Shown piece after piece: positions 9,368-19,665 of a DNA stretch of 40,681 bases. The DNA comes from Nitriliruptorales bacterium (GTDB taxonomy: Bacteria; Actinomycetota; Nitriliruptoria; Euzebyales; Egibacteraceae), in NCBI GenBank assembly GCA_009379795.1, contig WHTC01000006.1, positions 1-40,681 on the forward strand, written 5' to 3'. Each line of letters starts with the position of its first letter. The first letter of the stretch is position 1. Made by a program: the position numbers and the translations under genes. A model generated the notes under the pieces. It searched no databases and was not told where the DNA came from. It was given only the letters and a program-made list of their open reading frames with translations.

Positions 9368-10519
9368 ATGGAGCAGGCGAGCACCCCGGAGACGGCTGAG
9401 CGGCCGCCCCCGGTCCAGGAGGCCGGCGCCGAGTCCCGGCGCCAGCGCTCGCACCCCTTCCTGCAGATCGGTCGCTACGCCTGGGCGACGGTTGGCATCG
9501 TGGCAGTCCTGGTGGTGCTGGGCTTCATCTCCTCCCGGCTCACCCTCGTGGTCGTCCCACTGACCCTGGCACTGTTCCCGGCCGCACTGCTCGCACCGGT
9601 CGCCGCTTGCTTGAAGCGCCATAGGGTCCCACCCGGGCTCGCATCCCTGCTGACCATCCTGGGTCTGCTCCTGCTCCTCGGCGCGACCATCGGCGGGCTG
9701 GTTCCGGTCGTCACCGCCGAGATCCCGGATCTGGTGGAGTCGTTCCAGCAGGGCGTCGCCGAGCTTGAGGCCTTCCTCCAGGCAAACCCCTTCGGGATGG
9801 GGATCGGCGGTATCGAAGAGCTCATTGAGCAGGGACGGCGGCAGCTCCAGGAGGCCGCCGGCCAGATCGCGACGGGAGCCTTCGCGTTCGCCGGCCAAGC
9901 GGCCGAAGTGCTCGTGGGCATGGTCTTCCTGTTCGTCGTCCTGTTCTTCTATCTGAAGGACGGCGACCGGATCGGCGGCGGCATCCTTGGGACTTTCCCC
10001 GAGCGGATGCGGCCGGACGTCGAAGCGATCGGCGGACGGGTCTGGTACACCGTCGGCCGCTACTTTCGCGGTCAGTTGCTGATCGCGCTCGTCGATGCCG
10101 TCCTCATCGGCATCGGCCTGCTGATCCTCGGGGTGCCGCTGGCGCTGCCGCTTGCGGTACTCGTCCTCTTCGGCGGGCTGTTCCCGATCGTCGGGGCGCT
10201 CGTGTCGGGCTTCGTCGCCGTGCTGGTCGCCCTGGCGGACGGTGGCATCACGACCGCGCTGCTCACCCTCGCGCTGATCGTCGGGGTGCAGCAGGCTGAG
10301 GGGAACGTCCTTGAGCCGCTGGTGCTGGGGCGGGCGATCTCGCTTCACCCGCTCATCGTGCTGGGGGCGCTGACTGCCGGCGGCGTCACGCTCGGCGTGC
10401 TCGGCGCCTTCCTGGCGGTCCCGGTCGCCGCCAGCGTCGCCCGCGTGGTCGACTACGCGCGGGAGCGCGACCGCGGCCAGCACGAGCCCGGCGAGCGCGC
10501 CGCCACCACGGAGCGCTGA
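9368..10519 (+). CDS. AI-2E family transporter (PerM-like)
   Basis: Multiple TM helices with GQLLIALVDAVLIGIGLLILGVPLALPLAVLV and QQAEGNVLEPLVLGRAISLHPLIVL. GGGAG SD before ATG 9368. Confidence 0.88.
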   Translation: MEQASTPETAERPPPVQEAGAESRRQRSHPFLQIGRYAWATVGIVAVLVVLGFISSRLTLVVVPLTLALFPAALLAPVAACLKRHRVPPGLASLLTILGLLLLLGATIGGLVPVVTAEIPDLVESFQQGVAELEAFLQANPFGMGIGGIEELIEQGRRQLQEAAGQIATGAFAFAGQAAEVLVGMVFLFVVLFFYLKDGDRIGGGILGTFPERMRPDVEAIGGRVWYTVGRYFRGQLLIALVDAVLIGIGLLILGVPLALPLAVLVLFGGLFPIVGALVSGFVAVLVALADGGITTALLTLALIVGVQQAEGNVLEPLVLGRAISLHPLIVLGALTAGGVTLGVLGAFLAVPVAASVARVVDYARERDRGQHEPGERAATTER

Positions 10520-10573
10520 CCGGCCGCAGGCGTTGCCTGCCGGCGTGGTGCACAACCCGCCTGCGCGGGGCGC

Positions 10574-12652
<2,079 letters not shown>

Positions 12653-13043
12653 CAATGCTCCGTCGCCAGGTTCGAGGAATCGGCTCGTGGGCCCGCACCG
12701 GCACGCCGACGAGAAAGGGCGGCACGCGGGCAGCAGCCACTCGCACCGCAACAAAGGGCACAGACGATTCTACCGACCGCGGCTGGCTGTTCGGCGTACG
12801 GTGGTCCGATGGCCGGGAGCACGGTGTGCGTGATCGCCCAGCAGCGATCAGCCGCCGGGGAGTGTACGGTGTCCACCCCGCGGGTGGTCGCCGTAGGGCC
12901 GCTGGAGGCCCACAGGTCCTCCCGCCCAGCCGCCGTCCCGGTTACGGTGGGAATGGCAAGGGACGGATCCGTGTTCGGTGGGAGCGGGCTGCTCGGCCCA
13001 CCGACATCCCCTGCGGTCCCGACAGGAAGGACGCCGCCGACTC

Positions 13044-15443
13044 ATGGCCAAGAACCTCGTGATCGTGGAGTCGCCCACCAAGGCCAAGACGATCGAGAAG
13101 TATCTCGGCAAGGACTTCAAGGTCCTGGCCTCGGTTGGTCATGTCCGTGATCTGCCTCGCAGTGACTTCGCCGTCGACGTGTCCAACGGCGAGGTCGCGC
13201 TGCGCTACGAGGTGCCGAAGTCCTCCGCCAGGGTCGTCAGCCAGATCAAGCGAGAGGCCAAGGCAGCCGAGCGGGTGTTCCTCGCCACCGACCTGGACCG
13301 CGAGGGCGAGGCGATCGCCTGGCATGTCGCCGAGGTCGCGGGCGTGGACATCTCCCAGGAGAACCGGGTGGTGTTCTCCGAGATCACCAGCGACGCGATC
13401 CTGGCCGCCTTCGAGCGGCCGCGGCGTATCGACGACCACCTGGTCGACGCGCAGCAGGCGCGCCGGGCCGTGGACCGGATCGTCGGCTACCGCCTGTCGC
13501 CGACGCTGTGGCGCAACGTCTCCAGCGGTATCTCGGCCGGCCGGGTGCAGTCCGTCGCACTGCGGCTGATCTGCGACCGCGAGGACGAGATCCGACGTTT
13601 CGTCGCCCAGGAGTACTGGACGGTCCATGGGGCGTTCGACCGTGAGGGCACGCGCTTCGACGCCGACCTCCACGCGGTCGAGGGCAAGCGCGTCGTCACG
13701 CCCAAGAAGATGGAGGAGTACGCCGAGAAGGGCACCCAGGAGCGCTACCTGGTGCTCGGTGACGGCGAGGCGGCCGCCCTGCTGCAGGCCCGCGCTCGCG
13801 AGGTCGACACCTGGACGGTTACCGGTGTCACCCGTCGCGAGACCAGGCGCACACCCCCGCCACCGTTCATCACCTCCACGCTCCAGCAGGAGGCCGCGAA
13901 CCGGCTGAACTTCTCGACCGCCAGGACCATGCGCGTCGCCCAGCAGTTGTACGAGGGCATCAATGTCGGCCAGGAGGGTCAGGTCGGCCTGATCACCTAC
14001 ATGCGCACCGACAGCGTGAACCTGGCGGCGTCGGCGCTGGCGGAGATCAGCGACCTGGTGCGCTCGGAGTACGGCGAGCGCTACACCATCGCCAGGCCGC
14101 GGACCTTCGCCTCGCGATCCAAGGGCGCCCAGGAGGCGCACGAGTCGATCCGGCCCACCAGCGTGAAGCGCCTGCCCGCCCGGCTGGCGCGCCGCCTGGA
14201 CGCCGATCAACTGGCGCTCTATGACCTGATCTGGAAGCGCACCGTCGCCACGCAGATGGCTCCAGCTGTGCTGGACAGCCTGCGCGCCGACCTCGTCGGC
14301 ACGGACGCCGGCGGTGCTGAGCTCACCTTCCGGACCTCCGGCCAGGTCGTGAAGTTCGATGGCTACCGGCGGGTGTACGGCGAGGGAGCGACGGCCGGCG
14401 AGGCCCAGGTCGGCCGGGCGGCGCCCCCCGGCGAGCTTCCCGATCTGGCCGACGACCAGTTGCTCCGCCTCATCGAGGTCCGCGGTGAGCAGCACTTCAC
14501 CGAGCCGCCACCCCGCTACAACGAGGGCAGCCTGGTCAAGCTGCTCGAGTCCGAGGGCATCGGCCGGCCGTCCACCTACGCCTCGATCATCCAGGTGCTG
14601 AAGAACCGGGACTACGTCCGGCTCGAGAACCGCCGGTTCCTGCCGACCCCGCTCGGGGAGGTGGTGACCGCCTACCTCAAGCAGCACTTCGCCGAGGTGG
14701 TCGACGTCTCCTTCACCGCGCGCATGGAGGAGGAACTGGACGAGATCGCCCGCGGCGACGAACGCTGGGGTCCGATGGTCTCGGAGTTCCTCGGTGAGGT
14801 CGACGACTGGATCTCCGAGCGCAAGCCGGAGCGGCCGCGTATCCCGATCGAGGATGCCCAATGCCCCACCTGCGGGGCGCAGATGATGAAGGTGTTCAGC
14901 GGCAAGTCGCGGCAGTGGTTCGCGTCCTGCCAGCGCTTCCCCGACTGCAAGGGCTCGCTGCCGCTGGACTCCTACGGCAACATCACCACCGTCGCGGCGC
15001 TGCAACCGGACGAGGACGTCCCGTGCCCGGTATGCGGGAAGGGAACGATTCGCCGGGAGGGTCGCTATGGCCCCTTCTACGGCTGCCAGGACTACCCGAA
15101 CTGCAAGGGCATCGTGAACGTCGAGCAGCGCATCGGCCTCCCCTGCCCCAAGTGCGGGCAGGGTGACCTGACCGAGCGCAGGTCGCGGTACGGCAAGCCG
15201 TTCTACGGCTGCAACCGCTACCCGGACTGCGACTTCGCGATGTGGACGCAGCCGCTCGCTCAGCCCTGCCCGAACTGTGGCGGTCCCCTGAAGCCGCCGC
15301 GGCGCAACGCCAAGAACCCCGTGGCAACCTGTGCCCATTGCGAGCAGCGGGTGCCGGTCGAAGCCGACCCGCCCAGGGTTGAGACCTTCGAGTTCGTGCC
15401 CGGCCGCCGCCCGGCCGAGCCCGCGGGCCTGGGCCGCTCCTGA
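13044..15443 (+). CDS. topA: DNA topoisomerase I with four C-terminal Cys4 modules
   Basis: MAKNLVIVESPTKAKTIEKYLG, TDLDREGEAIAWH, ITYMRTDSVNL; C-terminal CPTCG/CPVCG/CPKCG/CPNCG modules. AGGAAGG SD upstream. Confidence 0.96.
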   Translation: MAKNLVIVESPTKAKTIEKYLGKDFKVLASVGHVRDLPRSDFAVDVSNGEVALRYEVPKSSARVVSQIKREAKAAERVFLATDLDREGEAIAWHVAEVAGVDISQENRVVFSEITSDAILAAFERPRRIDDHLVDAQQARRAVDRIVGYRLSPTLWRNVSSGISAGRVQSVALRLICDREDEIRRFVAQEYWTVHGAFDREGTRFDADLHAVEGKRVVTPKKMEEYAEKGTQERYLVLGDGEAAALLQARAREVDTWTVTGVTRRETRRTPPPPFITSTLQQEAANRLNFSTARTMRVAQQLYEGINVGQEGQVGLITYMRTDSVNLAASALAEISDLVRSEYGERYTIARPRTFASRSKGAQEAHESIRPTSVKRLPARLARRLDADQLALYDLIWKRTVATQMAPAVLDSLRADLVGTDAGGAELTFRTSGQVVKFDGYRRVYGEGATAGEAQVGRAAPPGELPDLADDQLLRLIEVRGEQHFTEPPPRYNEGSLVKLLESEGIGRPSTYASIIQVLKNRDYVRLENRRFLPTPLGEVVTAYLKQHFAEVVDVSFTARMEEELDEIARGDERWGPMVSEFLGEVDDWISERKPERPRIPIEDAQCPTCGAQMMKVFSGKSRQWFASCQRFPDCKGSLPLDSYGNITTVAALQPDEDVPCPVCGKGTIRREGRYGPFYGCQDYPNCKGIVNVEQRIGLPCPKCGQGDLTERRSRYGKPFYGCNRYPDCDFAMWTQPLAQPCPNCGGPLKPPRRNAKNPVATCAHCEQRVPVEADPPRVETFEFVPGRRPAEPAGLGRS

Positions 15444-15557
15444 CCCCGCGAGACCGGGCGTGGAGGACTGGCCGTCCCATTGGCCGGCCGACGCTACGCT
15501 GCGGCGCGGTGCGCGCCTACCCTGGGCGTCCCAGGAGAGCAGAGGACGACGGAGCGG

Positions 15558-17792
15558 ATGGCGGCGGAGGGACAGAGCCGACCTCACGCCGAGGGGATGA
15601 TTCCGGGCGTGACGGAACGTGGCGTGCGAGGGCTCGTCGAGGGCGCCGCCGGTTATCGCCCCCTGTTGCGCAACCGCAACTACCGTCTGTTCTTCCTGGC
15701 CTCGCTGGGTTCCAGCCTGGGTGACTGGGCCGGACTGTTCGCTCTGCAGATTCTCATCCTGCAGCTGTCGACGCAGGGCTCCCGCTTCGCGCTGTTCTCC
15801 CTCGGCGCGATCATGATGGCCCGCCTGCTGCCCAGCCTCCTGCTCGGGCCCGTCGCCGGGGTGTTCGCCGACCGCTATGACCGCAAGCGGTTGATGGTGT
15901 TCTGCAATGTCGTCCGCGGTGTGCTGTTCCTGGGCATCGCCCTCAGCACCGACCTCATCGCCCTGCTCGCCCTGACCTTCATCGTGGAGTGCCTCGCGCT
16001 GATGTTCGTCGCCGCCAAGGACTCCTCGGTCCCCAGCGTCGTCGGGCGGCGCCAGCTCACCGAGGCGAACCAGCTCAACCTGCTGGCGACCTACGGCCCG
16101 CTCCCGTTCGGGGCGGCGCTGCCCGCGCTGATCGCCGGCATCACCGCGCTGCTGGCCAACGCAGGCCTGGACGTCAACGCCGTCCGCTTGGTGCTGGTCC
16201 TCAACGCGCTCGCGCTGTTCGCGGCCGGTGGACTGATCTCGCGGCTGCGGCTGCCGGCGCGCAGGAGGGCCGCGGACCACGACGAGCCCGCGAACTTCCT
16301 GGCCGAGTTGCGCAGCGGCATGACCTTCATCGGCGGTCGCCCGCTGATCCGCTCGCTGATCCTCGGCGTGGTCGGGGTCTTCTTCGGCGCCGGTGTCGTC
16401 GTCACCCTGGGCCCGGAATTCGTGCGCACCGAACTCGGCCGTCCCTCCACCGACTGGTCGCTGCTGATCACCACCGTCGGCGTGGGGTTGGCGGTGGGCA
16501 TCGCGGTAGTCGGGCTGACCCGCACCCTGTCCAAGGCCAAGGTCTTCCCGTGGGCGCTGGCCGCCACCGGTGCCATCACTGCGATCATCGCCACGCTGCC
16601 CGACTTCCCCCTCACCCTGGCCTTCGGCTTCCTGCTGGGCGTGGCGGCGGGTATCGCCTTCGTCATGGGCTACACGCTGCTGCATGAGACCACACCGGAC
16701 GATGTGCGCGGCAAGACCTTCGCCGCCTTCTACACCGCCACGCGCGCGGCGCTGTTCTCCTCGTTGGCGGTGGCCCCGTTCGTCGCCGCGTTCATCGGCT
16801 TCTTCTCCCTGCGAATCGGCGACTTTCGCGTGTCGATGTCAGGCGTCCGGGCCAGCATGCTCGTCGCCGGCCTGGTCGGGCTGTTCGCCGCGGTCAGGGC
16901 CGGGCGGGGGATGTACCGGGCGGTGAACAACGAGCAGCGCTCCTTCCACCTGCCCGGCCAGCAGGTCGGGACGACAGGCGAGGGCGTGTTCGTCGCCTTC
17001 GAGGGCGTCGAGGGATCGGGAAAGTCGACGCAGGTCCATGCGCTCGTCGAGATCCTGCAGCGCGAGGGCCACGAGGTTGTGATCACCCGGGAGCCGGGCG
17101 GGCCCCCCGTGGCTGAGCACATCCGGGACCTGCTGCTGGATCCGGATATCGGGCCCATGCACCCTCGAACCGAGGCGCTGCTCTACGCCGCCGCCCGTGC
17201 CGAGCACCTGGAGCAGGTCGTCCTGCCGGCCCTGCACGAGGGCAAGGTCGTCATCTGCGACCGTTTCCTGGACTCCTCGCTGGCCTACCAGGGCTACGGG
17301 CGGGGTCTGGGCACCGATGACGTGCTCGACATCAACACCTGGGCGGTCGACGGGGTGCTTCCCCACGTGGTGGTGCTGCTGCGGTTGGACCCCGCCGAGG
17401 GGCTCCGCCGGGTGGCCGAGCGCATCCGCGACGCCGTCAACGATCAGCGCGACACGACTCCTCCAGGTGGGCGCACGGGGATGGATCGACTGGAGCAGGC
17501 GGACCTTGCCTTCCACCGGCGTGTGGCGGAGGGCTACCTGCAGTTGGTGCGGCGGGACCCCGGTCGCTTCCTGGTGGTCGACGCGTCTGCCGACGCCATG
17601 ACCGTGGCCCGCTCGGTACGCACCGGGCTGCACCGGTGGCTGCCGCTGCCGGCGGTCCAGGATCCTGCCAAGCGTCTGCCGGGTGGCGGAGCCGCCGGGG
17701 AGACCGGACGCACGGCCCGGCAGCGGGATGAGGAGGGGAAGGAGAGCGCCGCCGACGGAACGGCGCGGGCGGGAGGCCGGTCGCGGCGATGA
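15558..17792 (+). CDS. tmk: Fusion: N-terminal MFS transporter plus C-terminal thymidylate kinase
   Basis: Twelve-TM-like MFS region, then VFVAFEGVEGSGKSTQVHALVEILQREGHEVVITREPGG and VICDRFLDSSLAYQGYGRG. Start uncertain (15480, 15558 or 15597). Confidence 0.9.
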   Translation: MAAEGQSRPHAEGMIPGVTERGVRGLVEGAAGYRPLLRNRNYRLFFLASLGSSLGDWAGLFALQILILQLSTQGSRFALFSLGAIMMARLLPSLLLGPVAGVFADRYDRKRLMVFCNVVRGVLFLGIALSTDLIALLALTFIVECLALMFVAAKDSSVPSVVGRRQLTEANQLNLLATYGPLPFGAALPALIAGITALLANAGLDVNAVRLVLVLNALALFAAGGLISRLRLPARRRAADHDEPANFLAELRSGMTFIGGRPLIRSLILGVVGVFFGAGVVVTLGPEFVRTELGRPSTDWSLLITTVGVGLAVGIAVVGLTRTLSKAKVFPWALAATGAITAIIATLPDFPLTLAFGFLLGVAAGIAFVMGYTLLHETTPDDVRGKTFAAFYTATRAALFSSLAVAPFVAAFIGFFSLRIGDFRVSMSGVRASMLVAGLVGLFAAVRAGRGMYRAVNNEQRSFHLPGQQVGTTGEGVFVAFEGVEGSGKSTQVHALVEILQREGHEVVITREPGGPPVAEHIRDLLLDPDIGPMHPRTEALLYAAARAEHLEQVVLPALHEGKVVICDRFLDSSLAYQGYGRGLGTDDVLDINTWAVDGVLPHVVVLLRLDPAEGLRRVAERIRDAVNDQRDTTPPGGRTGMDRLEQADLAFHRRVAEGYLQLVRRDPGRFLVVDASADAMTVARSVRTGLHRWLPLPAVQDPAKRLPGGGAAGETGRTARQRDEEGKESAADGTARAGGRSRR

Positions 17793-18943
17793 GCGCCGAG
17801 CCGCCCCCCGCCTCGTGGGACATCCCCGGCCAGCGCCGTGCCGCTGCCGTCCTCCAGGGGGCGTGCGCCCGGGACGAGGTCAGCCATGCCTGGGCGTTTG
17901 TGGGACCGGCAGGGGTGGGCCAGGAGCAGGCCGCGCGCACGCTGGCCGCCGCGCTCAACTGCGCTCAGGCGGCCGAGGGCGCGCCCTGCGGCGCTTGCGA
18001 CGTCTGCCAGCGCTGCCGCCGCGGCGCCTTCCCCTCCTTCTGGGAGTTCGCTCCCTCCGGCAGTTTCCATCGTGTGAACGAGGTGCGTGAGCAGTGGCTG
18101 GCGACGGCCTTCCGCAGTGCTGTTGAGGGGCGTTGGAAGGTGCTGCGGATCATTGACGCGCACCGCATGAACGAGGCGGCGGCCAACGCCTTCCTCAAGG
18201 GTCTGGAGGAGCCCCCGCCCAATGCGGTCTGGGTGCTGGACATCGCCGACCCTGACGAGTTGCCCGACACGATCCTGTCGCGCTGCCGGACGGTGCGCTT
18301 CGTGGCCTGGACTCCCGACGAACTGCGTGCTGAGACGCGGCGGCTTGGCCTGGACGACGACCAGGATCGGGCGCTGGCGGTACGGGCCTCCCTCGGGTCG
18401 CCAGTGGCTCTGGCACGGCTGGCCGCCCCCGGTGGACTGGATGATCTGCGCATGCATCGGGAGATCCCCCGCCGGCTGCGCGAGCAGGGTTCCGGCTACG
18501 CGGTGCTGGCAGCCCGGCAGTTGGATGAGGAGGGCAAGCGCCGGAGCGCCGCGTTGAAGGCCGAGGGCCGTGCAGAACTGGAGGCGCTGGCGGAGTTGTA
18601 CGGGGATGCGCTCCCGCGCGGGGTCGCCAAGCAGGTGGAGGATGGCCTGTCCCGGCGGGAGCGCGAGGCGCGCCTGAGCACGCTGCAGGCGGCTCTGGAC
18701 GACCTGGTCGGGTGGTACCGCGACTGCCTGCTGGTAGCGGCTGGCGGGCATCCCGCGCAGGCGCTGCACGCCGACGACGCGAAGGCGCTGCAGGCCGACG
18801 CCGCTGCGTCCAGTCCCGCGGCCACCCTGCGCGCCATCGACCTGGTGCTCGCCGCGCGCGAGGATCTGGAGCTCAACGTCCAGCAGACCCTCGCCCTGGA
18901 GGCGCTGTTCCTGGAACTGGCGAACCTCGCGCTGACCACCTGA
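17789..18943 (+). CDS. holB: DNA polymerase III delta' subunit
   Basis: HAWAFVGPAGVGQEQAARTLAAALNC, CGACDVCQRCRRGAFPSF, IDAHRMNEAAANAFLKGLEEPPPNAVWVL and LSRCRTVRF. ATGA overlap with tmk. Confidence 0.9.
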   Translation: MSAEPPPASWDIPGQRRAAAVLQGACARDEVSHAWAFVGPAGVGQEQAARTLAAALNCAQAAEGAPCGACDVCQRCRRGAFPSFWEFAPSGSFHRVNEVREQWLATAFRSAVEGRWKVLRIIDAHRMNEAAANAFLKGLEEPPPNAVWVLDIADPDELPDTILSRCRTVRFVAWTPDELRAETRRLGLDDDQDRALAVRASLGSPVALARLAAPGGLDDLRMHREIPRRLREQGSGYAVLAARQLDEEGKRRSAALKAEGRAELEALAELYGDALPRGVAKQVEDGLSRREREARLSTLQAALDDLVGWYRDCLLVAAGGHPAQALHADDAKALQADAAASSPAATLRAIDLVLAAREDLELNVQQTLALEALFLELANLALTT

Positions 18944-18952
18944 GTGCGGGCG

Positions 18953-19639
18953 TCAGGCGGCGATCGTGGTCATGACCAGCGCCTCTCCCCGCTGGCGCAC
19001 GGCGAGCGCGTGGTCGAAACGGTTCGCCTCGCTCGCCAGCTCCAGGTCCTCCAGCGGAAACGCGACCTTGGCGGGGTCGGCGAACCGGCGGCCGGCGGTG
19101 GAGGCCCGGATCCGGGCCAGGAACGGCTCCACCGCCGGCGCCAGCCCCGCGACCAACGCGGCGATGTACTCGGCGCAGGCGCGGTCCTCCTCACCGTCCC
19201 GGCGCTCGTCGGCGCCGGTGACGACAAAGGTCACGGTGTCGGGCTTCAACCGCCGGAGCATCCGGGCTGTGGCCGCCGCCGAGACGAAGCTGGCCGCGAG
19301 CAGCCGGCTGGCCCTGGCGCTGCGCACCAGGCCCTGTGTGCCGGCCGTCGTGCGGTGGACGATCACGCACCCGCTCAGGTCGCGGCGCCTGACCTCGGCG
19401 GGGGAGTTGCTGAGGTCGAAGCCGTCCACCGGCAGCCCGGCGACCTCCCCGGCCACCAGCAGCGCGGGATCGCGCTCTCGCGCCAGCAGCGCCTCGTCGA
19501 CGGTGGCGACGGGGCGGATCTCCCGGACCCCGGCGGCGAAGGCGTAGCTGGCCATCGTGAACGCCCGCAGCACGTCGATCACGACCACGGTGCCCTCGGC
19601 TTGTGCACAGGTCGTCAGGTCCGCCATGACCGTCCGCAT
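18953..19639 (-). CDS. ComB-like (2-phosphosulfolactate phosphatase family) protein
   Basis: VVVIDVLRAFTMASYAFAAG, LVAGEVAGLPVDGFDLSNSPAEV and LSGCVIVHRTTAGTQGL are ComB-family signatures. Confidence 0.85.
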   Translation of the reverse strand: MRTVMADLTTCAQAEGTVVVIDVLRAFTMASYAFAAGVREIRPVATVDEALLARERDPALLVAGEVAGLPVDGFDLSNSPAEVRRRDLSGCVIVHRTTAGTQGLVRSARASRLLAASFVSAAATARMLRRLKPDTVTFVVTGADERRDGEEDRACAEYIAALVAGLAPAVEPFLARIRASTAGRRFADPAKVAFPLEDLELASEANRFDHALAVRQRGEALVMTTIAA

Positions 19640-19665
19640 GCTCACAGCCTGCGGCACAACCGATC

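Noticed and set aside
12942-16685. 1247-aa minus-strand ORF opposite topA/MFS-tmk
   Set aside because: Antisense shadow ORF of high-GC coding DNA. The composition (His/Gln/Arg/Gly/Asp-rich, no domains) and the strong topA signatures on the other strand argue against it.
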